Below are positions 17,271 to 25,858 of a DNA stretch of 64,000 nt, in pieces. The position numbers and the translations under genes were made by a program. The number at the start of each line of letters is the position of its first letter. Position 1 is the stretch's first letter. The stretch comes from Butyrivibrio sp. LB2008 (lineage in GTDB: Bacteria > Bacillota > Clostridia > Lachnospirales > Lachnospiraceae): assembly GCF_000621565.1 (NCBI RefSeq), contig NZ_JHXZ01000018.1, forward strand, positions 43,167-107,166, written 5' to 3'. A model generated the notes under the pieces. It made no database searches. It was not told the origin of the DNA and saw only the letters and a list, made by a program, of their open reading frames with translations.

Positions 17271-17978
17271 TCATACCAATTCAAATTGGTTCAAAAATTC
17301 TTTGACCTGCTCTTTGGAATTGAACATCATTACATCGATTATAGACAGGCCGGGAACAAACTCATTGTCATACTGCTTGTAAACAATATCTCCGGTCTTA
17401 AGGAACTTAAGCTCAAGTCCGTTGTCTGAGAAGTGCTCTTTGGAATAGAGCTCTTGTCCGCCAATCGCGTTGAGATAACGGTCACCCGAAAGACGCTTTA
17501 CTATGTCTATCACCTTAGCTTCTGCGGCAAGTGACGTATCTTTTTCAAGGTCTGATGACAATACCAGTTTAGTCCGGATGTCCAGGTAATCGCAGACTTC
17601 ACTGATTGAAGTAAACAGGAACTTTGCGAGATTTCCGTTCATCTTGGAGAGGATACTCTCAAGAAGCGGATAGACTTCGCTGTAATACGGAGCATTTTTG
17701 TAACAGCGCTGAAGCGTCATATAGAGCTTTTTCTCAAGTCTTGGATCGTCAAATATATCAATTTCGTTTATCTTCTTGTTGGGGCTTGCTTTGGATAACT
17801 GGACATTTATATAAAGTGGCTCTGCGTCCGATAGAATCCTGTTTCTGTTGATCCAGCCACCCTTTATAAAATTGACATCATCATATACCACATATTCATC
17901 AACTGCATTCATCAGTTGCCAATATCCTATATAAGGGAAAAAATACGGTTGCATGATTCCTATTGTTTTATTAGCCAT
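17271..17978 (-). CDS. WbqC-like family protein
   Basis: This 235-residue protein starts MANKTIGIMQPYFFPYIGYW and carries YDDVNFIKGGWINRNRIL and NAIGGQELYSKEHF, the hallmarks of the WbqC family. WbqC proteins occur in O-antigen and glycan clusters and are thought to act in amino-sugar modification, but no reaction is proven. GGAGG at 17990-17994 (minus strand) marks the start; 31 further in-frame codons upstream lack support. It is antisense to the rest of the locus and converges on the aminotransferase gene with only 19 bases between stops. Confidence 0.8.
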   Translation of the reverse strand: MANKTIGIMQPYFFPYIGYWQLMNAVDEYVVYDDVNFIKGGWINRNRILSDAEPLYINVQLSKASPNKKINEIDIFDDPRLEKKLYMTLQRCYKNAPYYSEVYPLLESILSKMNGNLAKFLFTSISEVCDYLDIRTKLVLSSDLEKDTSLAAEAKVIDIVKRLSGDRYLNAIGGQELYSKEHFSDNGLELKFLKTGDIVYKQYDNEFVPGLSIIDVMMFNSKEQVKEFLNQFELV

Positions 17979-18014
17979 AATATGCAATTCCTCCAAATAA
18001 TCCATATAATAATA

Positions 18015-18033
18015 CTTCATTTGTAGAATGAAG
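18015..18033. repeat. Short inverted repeat upstream of the WbqC-like gene
   Basis: CTTCATT (18015-18021) and AATGAAG (18027-18033) form a perfect 7-bp inverted repeat with a five-base spacer, in the 151-base divergent region between the WbqC-like gene and the membrane-protein gene. It might be an operator or a transcript-leader hairpin. Confidence 0.35.
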
Positions 18034-18129
18034 GCAAATATAGTATTATTACACAGGAGAACAGATTTCACACGTAATATCGGCGTGTTTTATACAATAT
18101 AACATTTACTGATCGGAAGGATATTAGTA

Positions 18130-20625
18130 GTGAATAAGAGAATCAGGTTTTTTAATTTTATAGTATTGTTTGTTGTTGTGATTATTATTGCTGCAGCTAT
18201 TCTTCTCAGAAATCAGACTGTTTCATATAATCTTGTCGGAAGTACAGATTCTTCTGTTACTTTATCTCCCGGTGATATTTTTATTCAGACGTATTATCCC
18301 AATAGAAAAGAAATAGTAGAGGTTGATTTTGCTCTTAAAGAAGATACTCTTTTAGATGGTGAATATTCGCTTGTTATATCGGAAGGCGGTTACCCATTTG
18401 AAGGCTATGGCAGTAAAGTGACCAATTTATATAATGGAGAAAATGAGAGCGTTTTAAGGTTTAAGCTTTCAGACAAGTATAAACCTTCTCCCGGAGCAAG
18501 ACTTAATCTTTTTATAATGAGTGATGAAAATAATAAAGATAAAATTGAACTTGCTTCAGATTCATCTTACCGTAGCTTTTTTGTGTACGATATTCCGACT
18601 GCGGTGCACAAGCAGGGAGATTATACGCTTGATGTCAGGATATTGGCAGAAAAGAACTACAAGTGGTTTTTACTAATGTGTGTTCTACTGTTCACAGTAG
18701 GAATAACATTGCTTCTGGTGCATTTTTTCAAAAATAGTTTTGAGGAAAATGTGGCACTGTCCGTATTTGTTACGGTTTTTCTTTCGTATATGTTCGGCTT
18801 GATGGGAGCTCTTAAGCTTGTTTTTGTAATCCTATTTATTGCATCTATAGCAGGTATTGTCTTTTTCTTTTTGGACTGTAATAAGAGGGAGCTACCGTTT
18901 TACAAATGTGTGGATAACGGAGCCATTTTATGGGTTGTGACTGTTTTAGTGCTCTTTGTTACAATCCGCCATACCTATATAGGCGATCCGGACACAATTT
19001 TCTATATGAATAATTGTAAATATATGTTTTGGTCGGATTCACTTGCGTATACTCATGGGTATCATCAGTTTATTTCGGTCTTTGCATATCTCTTTGAAGC
19101 AATAAACGGGATTTTTTCTGAAGATATTTATTTGTTTTCTGTAATTTTATATGAGTTTTCACTTCTCTTTGTATTTTTAAATGTGATCAGGTTACAAGGG
19201 AAAAAGCAAGATTTTATGTTCAAAGTGTTGCTTCTTGCATTATGTACGATTTTTGCTGTTGCTGTTCTTCCAAGTGCTTTTTTTAGCGCTATGATGGATG
19301 TTCCGTTTGCTATTACGCTTGCATATGTTTTGGGAAATCTTTATTTTGAGAAGTTAAGTAAGATATCTTTGATAAGGCTTATTTGTGCATCTATTGCTCT
19401 TGTTATGATCAAGAGAGCCGGACTTCCGGCAGTGCTAATAATTGCTTTGATTCTTGGGACACATGCTATTCGTTTTAGGGAAAAAGGCAGGAAGGTTGAA
19501 AAAAAATATTTGGCGGCTATGTTGTTGCTACTGTTTGCGTGCATAACTGCAAGTAAGACGGTAGATATTTTGGGGGCGAGATTAACTGATAAGGTACCAA
19601 TAGAATGGGAAGTTGATTATTCATATGTTGCTTCGGGTTCTGAGCAACAGGAAAATCCGCAATATTTAATAGCGTCATCTGCTCCATGTCTTCCCGCTCT
19701 GGTATCATTTACAGATCAGTCAGGTTCTATTGATGTTGCTGATGTTGCTATACTTAGGAAATTAGCAGATGCCTTTTTTAATATGAAAACCTTTATGGGA
19801 TTGTCTTATGCTGAATCGTTGGGGATAGTGTTTATTGTTGCGGCGGTTTTGTGGCTTATCAGAAGAGATGAAACTTCTTTGGAGTTCTTTAAGGATAGTT
19901 TAGAAGTGGTATTTGCGGCTCTTTTATATTTTAGCTCTTTGATCTATAAGTATTTATATAATATGGAAGAGTATAACAGGGGAAGTCTTAATGCATATGA
20001 CAGATATGCTGTTCACTTTGTCGGAGCATTGGCGATATTTGAAGCGGTATATCTGATAAAAGTTTTGCACCAAGAAAGCGATGGAAAAGACAATATGCTG
20101 CGGCTTGTTGTTATTACATTGGTTGTTATGGTGGCTTCGTGTATAAGAATAGATTTTGCTTCCATGACATCTTGGATTGATTCGGATATAGTTTCGATTG
20201 AGAGGTCGAGAGAAGACTTTGAACGTGCACTTTCAATTTACTATGGCTACGGACATCGCATGGCTGTTTATATGCCGGAAAAATCGTTTGATCAAGCAAG
20301 TTATTATGTAAAGAGGGTTGATCTGGATTGCTGGACTTCTGTAGCTTCGTTTTGTACTGATGCTATTTCATCTGAGGATATGATGATGGATTATGCAAGG
20401 TATTTATCCAATAAAGAATATTTATATCTGGTCAATTATGATGCTGATTTTCTTAAATATTGCTCACGCTTGTTTGATAATAATGGACAAGATATAAAAA
20501 GACATGCGTTGTATCATATTAAATTAAAAGAAAATGGGGCACTGTATCTGGAATATTTGGGACAGATTCCGTTTAGTGATAGTGTCCTCAGAACTCTTGA
20601 CGGAACTGATAGAATTGAAGGATGA
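18130..20625 (+). CDS. Large multispanning membrane protein, GT-C or polymerase-like
   Basis: This 831-residue protein has one N-terminal helix (about 8-28), a soluble outer domain of about 150 residues, then roughly a dozen helices and a soluble C-terminal domain of about 160 residues. GDPDTIFYMNNCKYMFWSD (about residue 285) with a loop Asp is like the first outer loop of GT-C transferases, as is HGYHQFISVFAYLFEAING. It could be a polyprenyl-sugar-using transferase or a repeat-unit polymerase. The GTG at 18130 follows GGAAGGAT. It is transcribed from its own divergent region and ends at a strong terminator. Function remains open. Confidence 0.65.
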   Translation: MNKRIRFFNFIVLFVVVIIIAAAILLRNQTVSYNLVGSTDSSVTLSPGDIFIQTYYPNRKEIVEVDFALKEDTLLDGEYSLVISEGGYPFEGYGSKVTNLYNGENESVLRFKLSDKYKPSPGARLNLFIMSDENNKDKIELASDSSYRSFFVYDIPTAVHKQGDYTLDVRILAEKNYKWFLLMCVLLFTVGITLLLVHFFKNSFEENVALSVFVTVFLSYMFGLMGALKLVFVILFIASIAGIVFFFLDCNKRELPFYKCVDNGAILWVVTVLVLFVTIRHTYIGDPDTIFYMNNCKYMFWSDSLAYTHGYHQFISVFAYLFEAINGIFSEDIYLFSVILYEFSLLFVFLNVIRLQGKKQDFMFKVLLLALCTIFAVAVLPSAFFSAMMDVPFAITLAYVLGNLYFEKLSKISLIRLICASIALVMIKRAGLPAVLIIALILGTHAIRFREKGRKVEKKYLAAMLLLLFACITASKTVDILGARLTDKVPIEWEVDYSYVASGSEQQENPQYLIASSAPCLPALVSFTDQSGSIDVADVAILRKLADAFFNMKTFMGLSYAESLGIVFIVAAVLWLIRRDETSLEFFKDSLEVVFAALLYFSSLIYKYLYNMEEYNRGSLNAYDRYAVHFVGALAIFEAVYLIKVLHQESDGKDNMLRLVVITLVVMVASCIRIDFASMTSWIDSDIVSIERSREDFERALSIYYGYGHRMAVYMPEKSFDQASYYVKRVDLDCWTSVASFCTDAISSEDMMMDYARYLSNKEYLYLVNYDADFLKYCSRLFDNNGQDIKRHALYHIKLKENGALYLEYLGQIPFSDSVLRTLDGTDRIEG

Positions 20626-20634
20626 TCAATATTT

Positions 20635-20673
20635 CTCCAAATAAAAGTATATGGCTTTTATTTGGAGATTTTT
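20635..20673 (+). terminator. Intrinsic terminator after the GT-C-like gene
   Basis: A perfect 13-bp stem, CTCCAAATAAAAG (20635-20647) against CTTTTATTTGGAG (20655-20667), with a seven-base loop and an ATTTTT tail, lies ten bases after the stop codon. Confidence 0.85.
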
Positions 20674-20744
20674 GTATATGTGAGGGGTATAATATTATCT
20701 GTTGGATAAAATAACGTATAATAAACGTCAATATGTCGGTTTGC

Positions 20745-20773
20745 TTGCCCATCATTATTATTCAATGTATAAT
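20745..20773 (+). promoter_or_regulatory. Predicted sigma-A promoter for the WbuB-WbpG operon
   Basis: TTGCCC (20745-20750), a 17-base spacer and a perfect TATAAT (20768-20773) lie 75 bases before the ATG at 20849 and after the terminator, so a new transcript is expected here. Confidence 0.5.
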
Positions 20774-20848
20774 AAAGTGGTTTATATGTGTTTAGGTGTA
20801 CTATTACACTGTGACACCAAATAATAAATTCACAAGGAAAGCATTCAG

Positions 20849-22084
20849 ATGAGTAAAAGAATCCTTGTAATATGCCAATATTTTTATCCTGAACAGTTCA
20901 GGATTAATGACATATGCACAGAATGGGTACAGAGAGGATATGACGTTACTGTACTAACCGGAATACCTAATTATCCGCAGGGCAAATTTTATAAAGGCTA
21001 CGGATTGTTTAAGAATAGAGAAGAAACATGGAACGGAATTAAGATAATAAGGATACCTCTTATTCCGAGAGGGCATTCACCGATAGGGCTTGTGCTTAAT
21101 TATTTTTCGTTCCCGATTTCAGGATTCTTTTGGAATATATTTACAAGAATACAGGCTGATTACGTATTTATGTTTGAAACTTCGCCGATGACTCAGTGCA
21201 AGATCGGTGTGAGATATGCCAAGAAACATAGAGTTCCGCTTTATTTATATGTTCAGGATCTTTGGCCTGAGAACGTTGAGATTGTGACAGGAATACATAA
21301 TCCACTCATAATAAAGCCTATAGACAGAATGGTTGATAAGATTTACAAAGCCTGTAATGAGATATTTGTTACAAGTCCAAGTTTTGTAGAGGCGGTTGTG
21401 AATCGAAAGGTTCCCGTTCCGAGAGAAAAGGTACATTATTGGCCGCAGTATGCGGAAGATTTCTATAATGTGCTGGATAGAGAGGCTTCGATAAAGGAAC
21501 TTGGCGACTCTGATGATGACAGTATCAAAGAGCTTATAGCTGATAATACATCCATGAAGGTTGCTTTTACCGGTAATATCGGTTATGCGCAGGGACTTGA
21601 AGTCCTTCCGCAGACAGCAAAACTTCTCGGAGATATGAACGTTAAGTTTGTGATTGTAGGAGATGGAAGATATAAGAGTAAGCTTGTTTCTGAAATAGAA
21701 GAATTGGGTGTGAGAGACAAGTTTATACTGATAGACAGACAGCCTGCGGAGAAGATTCCTGCATTTTTGGGATTGTGTGATGCGGCGTTCATCTCATTTA
21801 TGGATACGCAGCTCTTTACATGGACTATACCGGCCAAGCTTCAGTCATACATGGCTTGCGGAATGCCGATAATTGCATCTGCAAAGGGTGAGACTGAAAG
21901 AGTTATAAAAGATGCGGATTGCGGTGTATGCGTTGATATCGGAAATGCAGAAAAACTTGCTGAAGCAATAAAAAATCTTCCGGATTCATATAAAAATATG
22001 TATGGACCGAAGGCAAGAAAATATTTTGAAACTAATTTTACAAAGAAGAAACTGATAGATGAATTCGAAAAATATTACAGATAA
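20849..22084 (+). CDS. wbuB: GT4 glycosyltransferase, WbuB-like (putative L-FucNAc transferase)
   Basis: This 411-residue GT-B enzyme closely follows the WbuB pattern: ILVICQYFYPEQFRINDICT, GIPNYPQGKFYKGYGLF, YVFMFETSPMTQ, YLYVQDLWPENVE and FTGNIGYAQGLEVLPQTA. WbuB of E. coli O26 transfers N-acetyl-L-fucosamine. That fits the UDP-L-FucNAc genes at 52-56 kb in this window. AAGGAAA lies eight bases before the ATG. It overlaps the next gene by 26 bases. The acceptor is probably the undecaprenyl-linked first sugar or the growing unit. Confidence 0.85.
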   Translation: MSKRILVICQYFYPEQFRINDICTEWVQRGYDVTVLTGIPNYPQGKFYKGYGLFKNREETWNGIKIIRIPLIPRGHSPIGLVLNYFSFPISGFFWNIFTRIQADYVFMFETSPMTQCKIGVRYAKKHRVPLYLYVQDLWPENVEIVTGIHNPLIIKPIDRMVDKIYKACNEIFVTSPSFVEAVVNRKVPVPREKVHYWPQYAEDFYNVLDREASIKELGDSDDDSIKELIADNTSMKVAFTGNIGYAQGLEVLPQTAKLLGDMNVKFVIVGDGRYKSKLVSEIEELGVRDKFILIDRQPAEKIPAFLGLCDAAFISFMDTQLFTWTIPAKLQSYMACGMPIIASAKGETERVIKDADCGVCVDIGNAEKLAEAIKNLPDSYKNMYGPKARKYFETNFTKKKLIDEFEKYYR

Positions 22085-23234
22085 TAAGACAACAGTTAAA
22101 ATAAGACCGTATCAGAGATGTACAAGATGCGTTATGGATACGACTGATTCTAAAATAACATTTGACGAGAACGGTGTATGTGATCATTGCCGTAACTTTG
22201 ATAAGAATATAGCGCCGTATTGGAAGCCAAAAGAAAATAAAACAGAAGAATTAATGCAACTTGCCGAAAAGATAAAAAAAGCAGGAAAAAACAGTGATTA
22301 TGACTGCATACTCGGGCTTTCCGGCGGGGCAGACAGTTCATATCTTGCATATATTGCCAAGGAAGTTATGGGGCTTAGACCTCTGGCTTTTGTGGTTGAT
22401 ACCGGTTGGAATCTTAATGTGGCTGTTGATAACATTGAGAAGATAGTTAAGGGCCTTGACATAGATATGTACACTGAAGTCATTAACTGGAAAGAAATGG
22501 CCGATCTGCAGCTTTCATTTTTTAAGTCCGGAATATCTTCACAGGACTTTCCTCAGGATCACGCGATTTTTTCTGCCTTGTACAATTATGCTGTTAAACA
22601 TAAGATTCACTATGTTCTTACAGGATCCAATAATGCGACGGAGTTTATCCGTCCGCCGGTCGAGTGGATATATATGAATGACCTGACCATGGCAATGGAT
22701 ATTCATAAGAAATTCGGACAGAGAGAATTAAAGACATATCCCACATGCGGAATGCTGAAGTACAAAGTATATTACAGATATTTTAAGCAGATGCACAGGG
22801 TGTATCCGCTTGATTATGTTGTTTATAACAAACCGGAAGCAGAACAGCTGCTCCATGAGAAGTATGGGTGGAATAAATACGAGAATAAACACTATGAGAA
22901 TGTGTTTACCAGATTTTTTGAAGGATACTATCTTCCTCACAAGTTTGGATTTGATACTCGTAAAAATGTAATGTCCAATGAGATACTTGCAGGAACACTC
23001 ACAAGAGAAGAGGCTTTGGAGAGACTTGAACAATCTCCGTACGATCCTGATCTGATGATGCAAGATAAGGAGTATATTGCCAAAAAACTCGGAGTATCAA
23101 CAGAGGAATTTGATGCGATTATCGAGGGACCGAATAAGACACCTGAAGATTACAAGAATTCTATGTGGATGATTCGACTCGGAGTGTTTGTTAATAAACT
23201 GCTCGGTATGGAGCGAAGGAATCTTAGAGTATAA
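22059..23234 (+). CDS. wbpG: WbpG-like N-acetyl sugar amidotransferase (first copy)
   Basis: This 391-residue PP-loop enzyme should activate an acetamido group with ATP and convert it to an acetamidino (amidine) group, as WbpG does in Pseudomonas and PseA in Campylobacter. The zinc-like pairs CTRCVMD (residues 22-25 region) and CDHC, the PP-loop LGLSGGADSSY near 87 and DTGWNLNVAVDNI near 115 are clear. Its ammonia would come from the HisH/HisF-like genes just downstream. It overlaps the WbuB-like gene. A second related copy lies at 24684, giving the order WbpG-HisH-HisF-WbpG. Confidence 0.88.
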   Translation: MNSKNITDNKTTVKIRPYQRCTRCVMDTTDSKITFDENGVCDHCRNFDKNIAPYWKPKENKTEELMQLAEKIKKAGKNSDYDCILGLSGGADSSYLAYIAKEVMGLRPLAFVVDTGWNLNVAVDNIEKIVKGLDIDMYTEVINWKEMADLQLSFFKSGISSQDFPQDHAIFSALYNYAVKHKIHYVLTGSNNATEFIRPPVEWIYMNDLTMAMDIHKKFGQRELKTYPTCGMLKYKVYYRYFKQMHRVYPLDYVVYNKPEAEQLLHEKYGWNKYENKHYENVFTRFFEGYYLPHKFGFDTRKNVMSNEILAGTLTREEALERLEQSPYDPDLMMQDKEYIAKKLGVSTEEFDAIIEGPNKTPEDYKNSMWMIRLGVFVNKLLGMERRNLRV

Positions 23235-23277
23235 CGGACATTACAGTCAGACAATATATAGAAAAAGTGGTAAAGCA

Positions 23278-23889
23278 ATGATAGGAATAATTGATTATGG
23301 GCTGGGTAATCTTGGCTCCATAAAGAACATGCTTAAGATAATCGGAGAGAAAGCAATTATTTCTTCCGATATAACAGAACTTGATAAATGCGATAAACTT
23401 ATTTTACCGGGCGTTGGGTCTTTTGACGCCGGAATGAGTAAGCTAAATGAAAGCAATTTAGCTGAATATATAAAGAAGGTGGCAACTCAGGATAAGAAAC
23501 CTATTCTTGGTATATGCCTTGGAATGCAACTTCTGGGAACAGGCAGTGAAGAAGGTACTTCAAAGGGACTTGGCCTCATTCCGTTTTGCAGTAAGAAGTT
23601 TCAAGTTCACGATTTTAATTTGAAAGTCCCTCACATGGGCTGGGATATAGTTGATATCAAAAAAGATATACCGCTTACACGCGGTCTCACAGAAAAGAGA
23701 CAAAGGTACTATTTTGTTCATTCATATCATGCAGTATGTGATTCACAGGATAATGTCATGATGACATGTGATTATGGTTATGAATTTGCGGCAGCGGTTG
23801 TGAAAAATAATATCATGGGCGTTCAGTTTCACCCGGAGAAGAGTCATAGCTTCGGAATGGCACTACTAACTAATTTTGTAGAAATGTAA
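23278..23889 (+). CDS. hisH: HisH-like glutamine amidotransferase subunit
   Basis: This 203-residue class I glutaminase releases ammonia from glutamine. The triad is visible: Cys80 in ILGICLGMQLLG, His185 and Glu187 in VQFHPEKSH. It starts MIGIIDYGLGNLGSIKNML, exactly as HisH proteins do. Because it lies between two WbpG-like genes and beside a modified HisF, it most likely serves sugar amidation as HisH2 does, not histidine synthesis. The ATG at 23278 is chosen by homology; the open frame runs 30 codons further up into the previous gene. Confidence 0.9.
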   Translation: MIGIIDYGLGNLGSIKNMLKIIGEKAIISSDITELDKCDKLILPGVGSFDAGMSKLNESNLAEYIKKVATQDKKPILGICLGMQLLGTGSEEGTSKGLGLIPFCSKKFQVHDFNLKVPHMGWDIVDIKKDIPLTRGLTEKRQRYYFVHSYHAVCDSQDNVMMTCDYGYEFAAAVVKNNIMGVQFHPEKSHSFGMALLTNFVEM

Positions 23890-23902
23890 TCAGAGATTAA
23901 TT

Positions 23903-24679
23903 ATGTATAACAGACCACGTATAATCCCTGTTCTTCTGGTAGATGACAGGGATCTTATTAAAACAAGACAATTTAAAGAAAGAACATATCTTGGAGATCC
24001 GGTTAATGCGGTTAAGATATTCAATATTAAAGGAGTAGATGAATTATCCATATTGGATATAAGCGCTTCCAAGAATCATGGAGAACCGGATTTTCAGTTA
24101 CTTAGCGATATAGCAAGTGAAGCATTTATGCCATTAAGTTATGGCGGCGGAATCACAAATATTGATCAGGTCAGGAAACTGCTTGCAATAGGATATGAGA
24201 AGGTTGTACTTAATACAGCACTTGTGGATAATCCCGAGCTGATAAAAGAAGCCGTGCGACTATTTGGAAGCCAGAGTGTTGTTGCATCTATAGATGCAAA
24301 GAAGAACAAGAACGGATACGAGTGCATTATAGAAGACGGAAGTCGTAAGACCGGAATAGCACCGGCTGAAATGGCAAAGAAAGCATTGGAGCTTGGTGTT
24401 GGTGAGATCATAATCAATTCCATAGATAATGACGGTATGATGCAGGGATATGATATTGAACTTGTTAAGAGCATAGCTGATGCAGTTGATATTCCTGTAA
24501 CTGCAATAGGCGGAGCAAGCGGAATTGATGATCTAAAAAAGGTACTGCAGGAAGGACATGCACATGCGGCAGCAGGCGGAAGTATGTTTGTGTTCTACGG
24601 AAGACTTCGTGCTGTGCTTATAACGGCACCTCGAGAAGAGGAATTGATAAAAGCCGGAATATATGATTCGGAAGGATAA
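23903..24679 (+). CDS. hisF: HisF-like subunit for sugar amidation
   Basis: This 258-residue TIM barrel resembles HisF: IIPVLLVDDRDLIKTRQF at the start, VVASIDAKKNKNG, INSIDNDGMMQGYDIELVK and IPVTAIGGASGIDDL. The conserved IIPCLDV strand is here IIPVLLV, so the first catalytic aspartate of true HisF (Asp11 in Thermotoga numbering) is Leu, while the second (IDAK) remains. That suggests it no longer cyclises ImGP and works as an ammonia channel toward WbpG. It starts 13 bases after HisH and its stop is four bases before the second WbpG-like start. Confidence 0.85.
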   Translation: MYNRPRIIPVLLVDDRDLIKTRQFKERTYLGDPVNAVKIFNIKGVDELSILDISASKNHGEPDFQLLSDIASEAFMPLSYGGGITNIDQVRKLLAIGYEKVVLNTALVDNPELIKEAVRLFGSQSVVASIDAKKNKNGYECIIEDGSRKTGIAPAEMAKKALELGVGEIIINSIDNDGMMQGYDIELVKSIADAVDIPVTAIGGASGIDDLKKVLQEGHAHAAAGGSMFVFYGRLRAVLITAPREEELIKAGIYDSEG

Positions 24680-24683
24680 TAAG

Positions 24684-25853
24684 ATGAGTGAAGTTGTCAT
24701 AAAAAGTAAATACAGTAAGCCATATCAGATATGCAAATGTTGTGTAATGGATACGTCAGATGAAGATATTACATTTGATTCAAACGGCGTATGTATGAGA
24801 TGCAATGAATATAAAGAACGTATAGAACCTGAGTGGAATCATGGCAAGGGACATGAGAAAGAATTGCAGGATCTTATAAATGCTATTAAAGAAAGCGGAA
24901 AAGGAAAAGAGTATGACTGTATACTCGGCCTTTCGGGCGGACTTGACAGTTCTTACATGCTTCATCTTGCGGTAAAAGAATGGGGATTAAAGCCATTTGT
25001 ATTCCATATCGATGCCGGTTGGAATCTTCCTGTGGCTGAGACCAATATAAAGAAGCTTACGGATAAGCTCGGAGTTGAGCTTCATACGGAGAAGATGGAC
25101 TGGGATGAGATGCGCGAGATGCAGCTTGCGTGGTTCAGAACAGGACTAGAAATGCTTGACGCTCCTCAGGATCATGCGTTTATTTCACTTATAGACAGAT
25201 ATTCATGTGAGCTGGGAGTTAAGTATATTCTCAATGGTTATAATATTTGCACGGAGATCATTGCAGATCCATCTTCATGGGAGAAAGGATCGGGCCCGAC
25301 AGGTGACGGTACATATCTTAAGGATGTAATCCGCAAATATTGCAAGATACCGATCAAGAAATATACTTTTACCAACGGTTTTAAGCACAAATTCTGGATT
25401 CCGTATGTTTTGGGTGTAAAAACCCTTAAGCCTCTTAATTATGTAGAGTTTACAAAGGAACAGATGCTTGAAACTCTTAAGAAAGAATATGAATATGAGC
25501 CGTATTCGCAGAAGCATTTCGAGGATCTTATCACGAAATTCCTTGAAGGCTATTGGCAGCCTACAAGATTTGGACATGATATAAGAAGAGCACAGTTATC
25601 AAGCCTTGTTGTAACAGGACAGATGACAAGAGATGAGGCGTTAAAGATTCTTGAGCAGCCACCGTTGTCAGAAGAAGAAAGCAAAGAGCTGTTCACTGAA
25701 GTGGCAAAGAAGCTTGAAATATCTGAAGAAGAACTTATGAAGTATCATGAGATGCCGGAATGTACAGATAAATTCAAGAGCCAGGAATGGTTTTACAATC
25801 TTGGAATCAGAGTTTATGAGATGCTGGGATTAGAGAAGAGAATTAGGAAGTAG
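24684..25853 (+). CDS. WbpG-like N-acetyl sugar amidotransferase (second copy)
   Basis: This 389-residue protein is a diverged paralogue of the one at 22059. It has CKCCVMDTSDEDITFDSNG, CMRCNEY, the PP-loop LGLSGGLDSSYML (Gly-Gly-Leu-Asp in place of Gly-Gly-Ala-Asp), DAGWNLPVAETNIKK and DAPQDHAFISLIDRYSCEL. GGAAGG lies eight bases before the ATG at 24684. It ends five bases before the next gene. Two amidotransferases sharing one HisH/HisF pair could act on two different acetamido positions or sugars, or form a heteromeric enzyme. Confidence 0.85.
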   Translation: MSEVVIKSKYSKPYQICKCCVMDTSDEDITFDSNGVCMRCNEYKERIEPEWNHGKGHEKELQDLINAIKESGKGKEYDCILGLSGGLDSSYMLHLAVKEWGLKPFVFHIDAGWNLPVAETNIKKLTDKLGVELHTEKMDWDEMREMQLAWFRTGLEMLDAPQDHAFISLIDRYSCELGVKYILNGYNICTEIIADPSSWEKGSGPTGDGTYLKDVIRKYCKIPIKKYTFTNGFKHKFWIPYVLGVKTLKPLNYVEFTKEQMLETLKKEYEYEPYSQKHFEDLITKFLEGYWQPTRFGHDIRRAQLSSLVVTGQMTRDEALKILEQPPLSEEESKELFTEVAKKLEISEEELMKYHEMPECTDKFKSQEWFYNLGIRVYEMLGLEKRIRK

Positions 25854-25858
25854 AATAT

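Noticed and set aside
23278..24679. Histidine biosynthesis genes hisH and hisF
   Set aside because: Context between two WbpG-like genes and loss of the first HisF aspartate point to sugar amidation; no other his genes are present.
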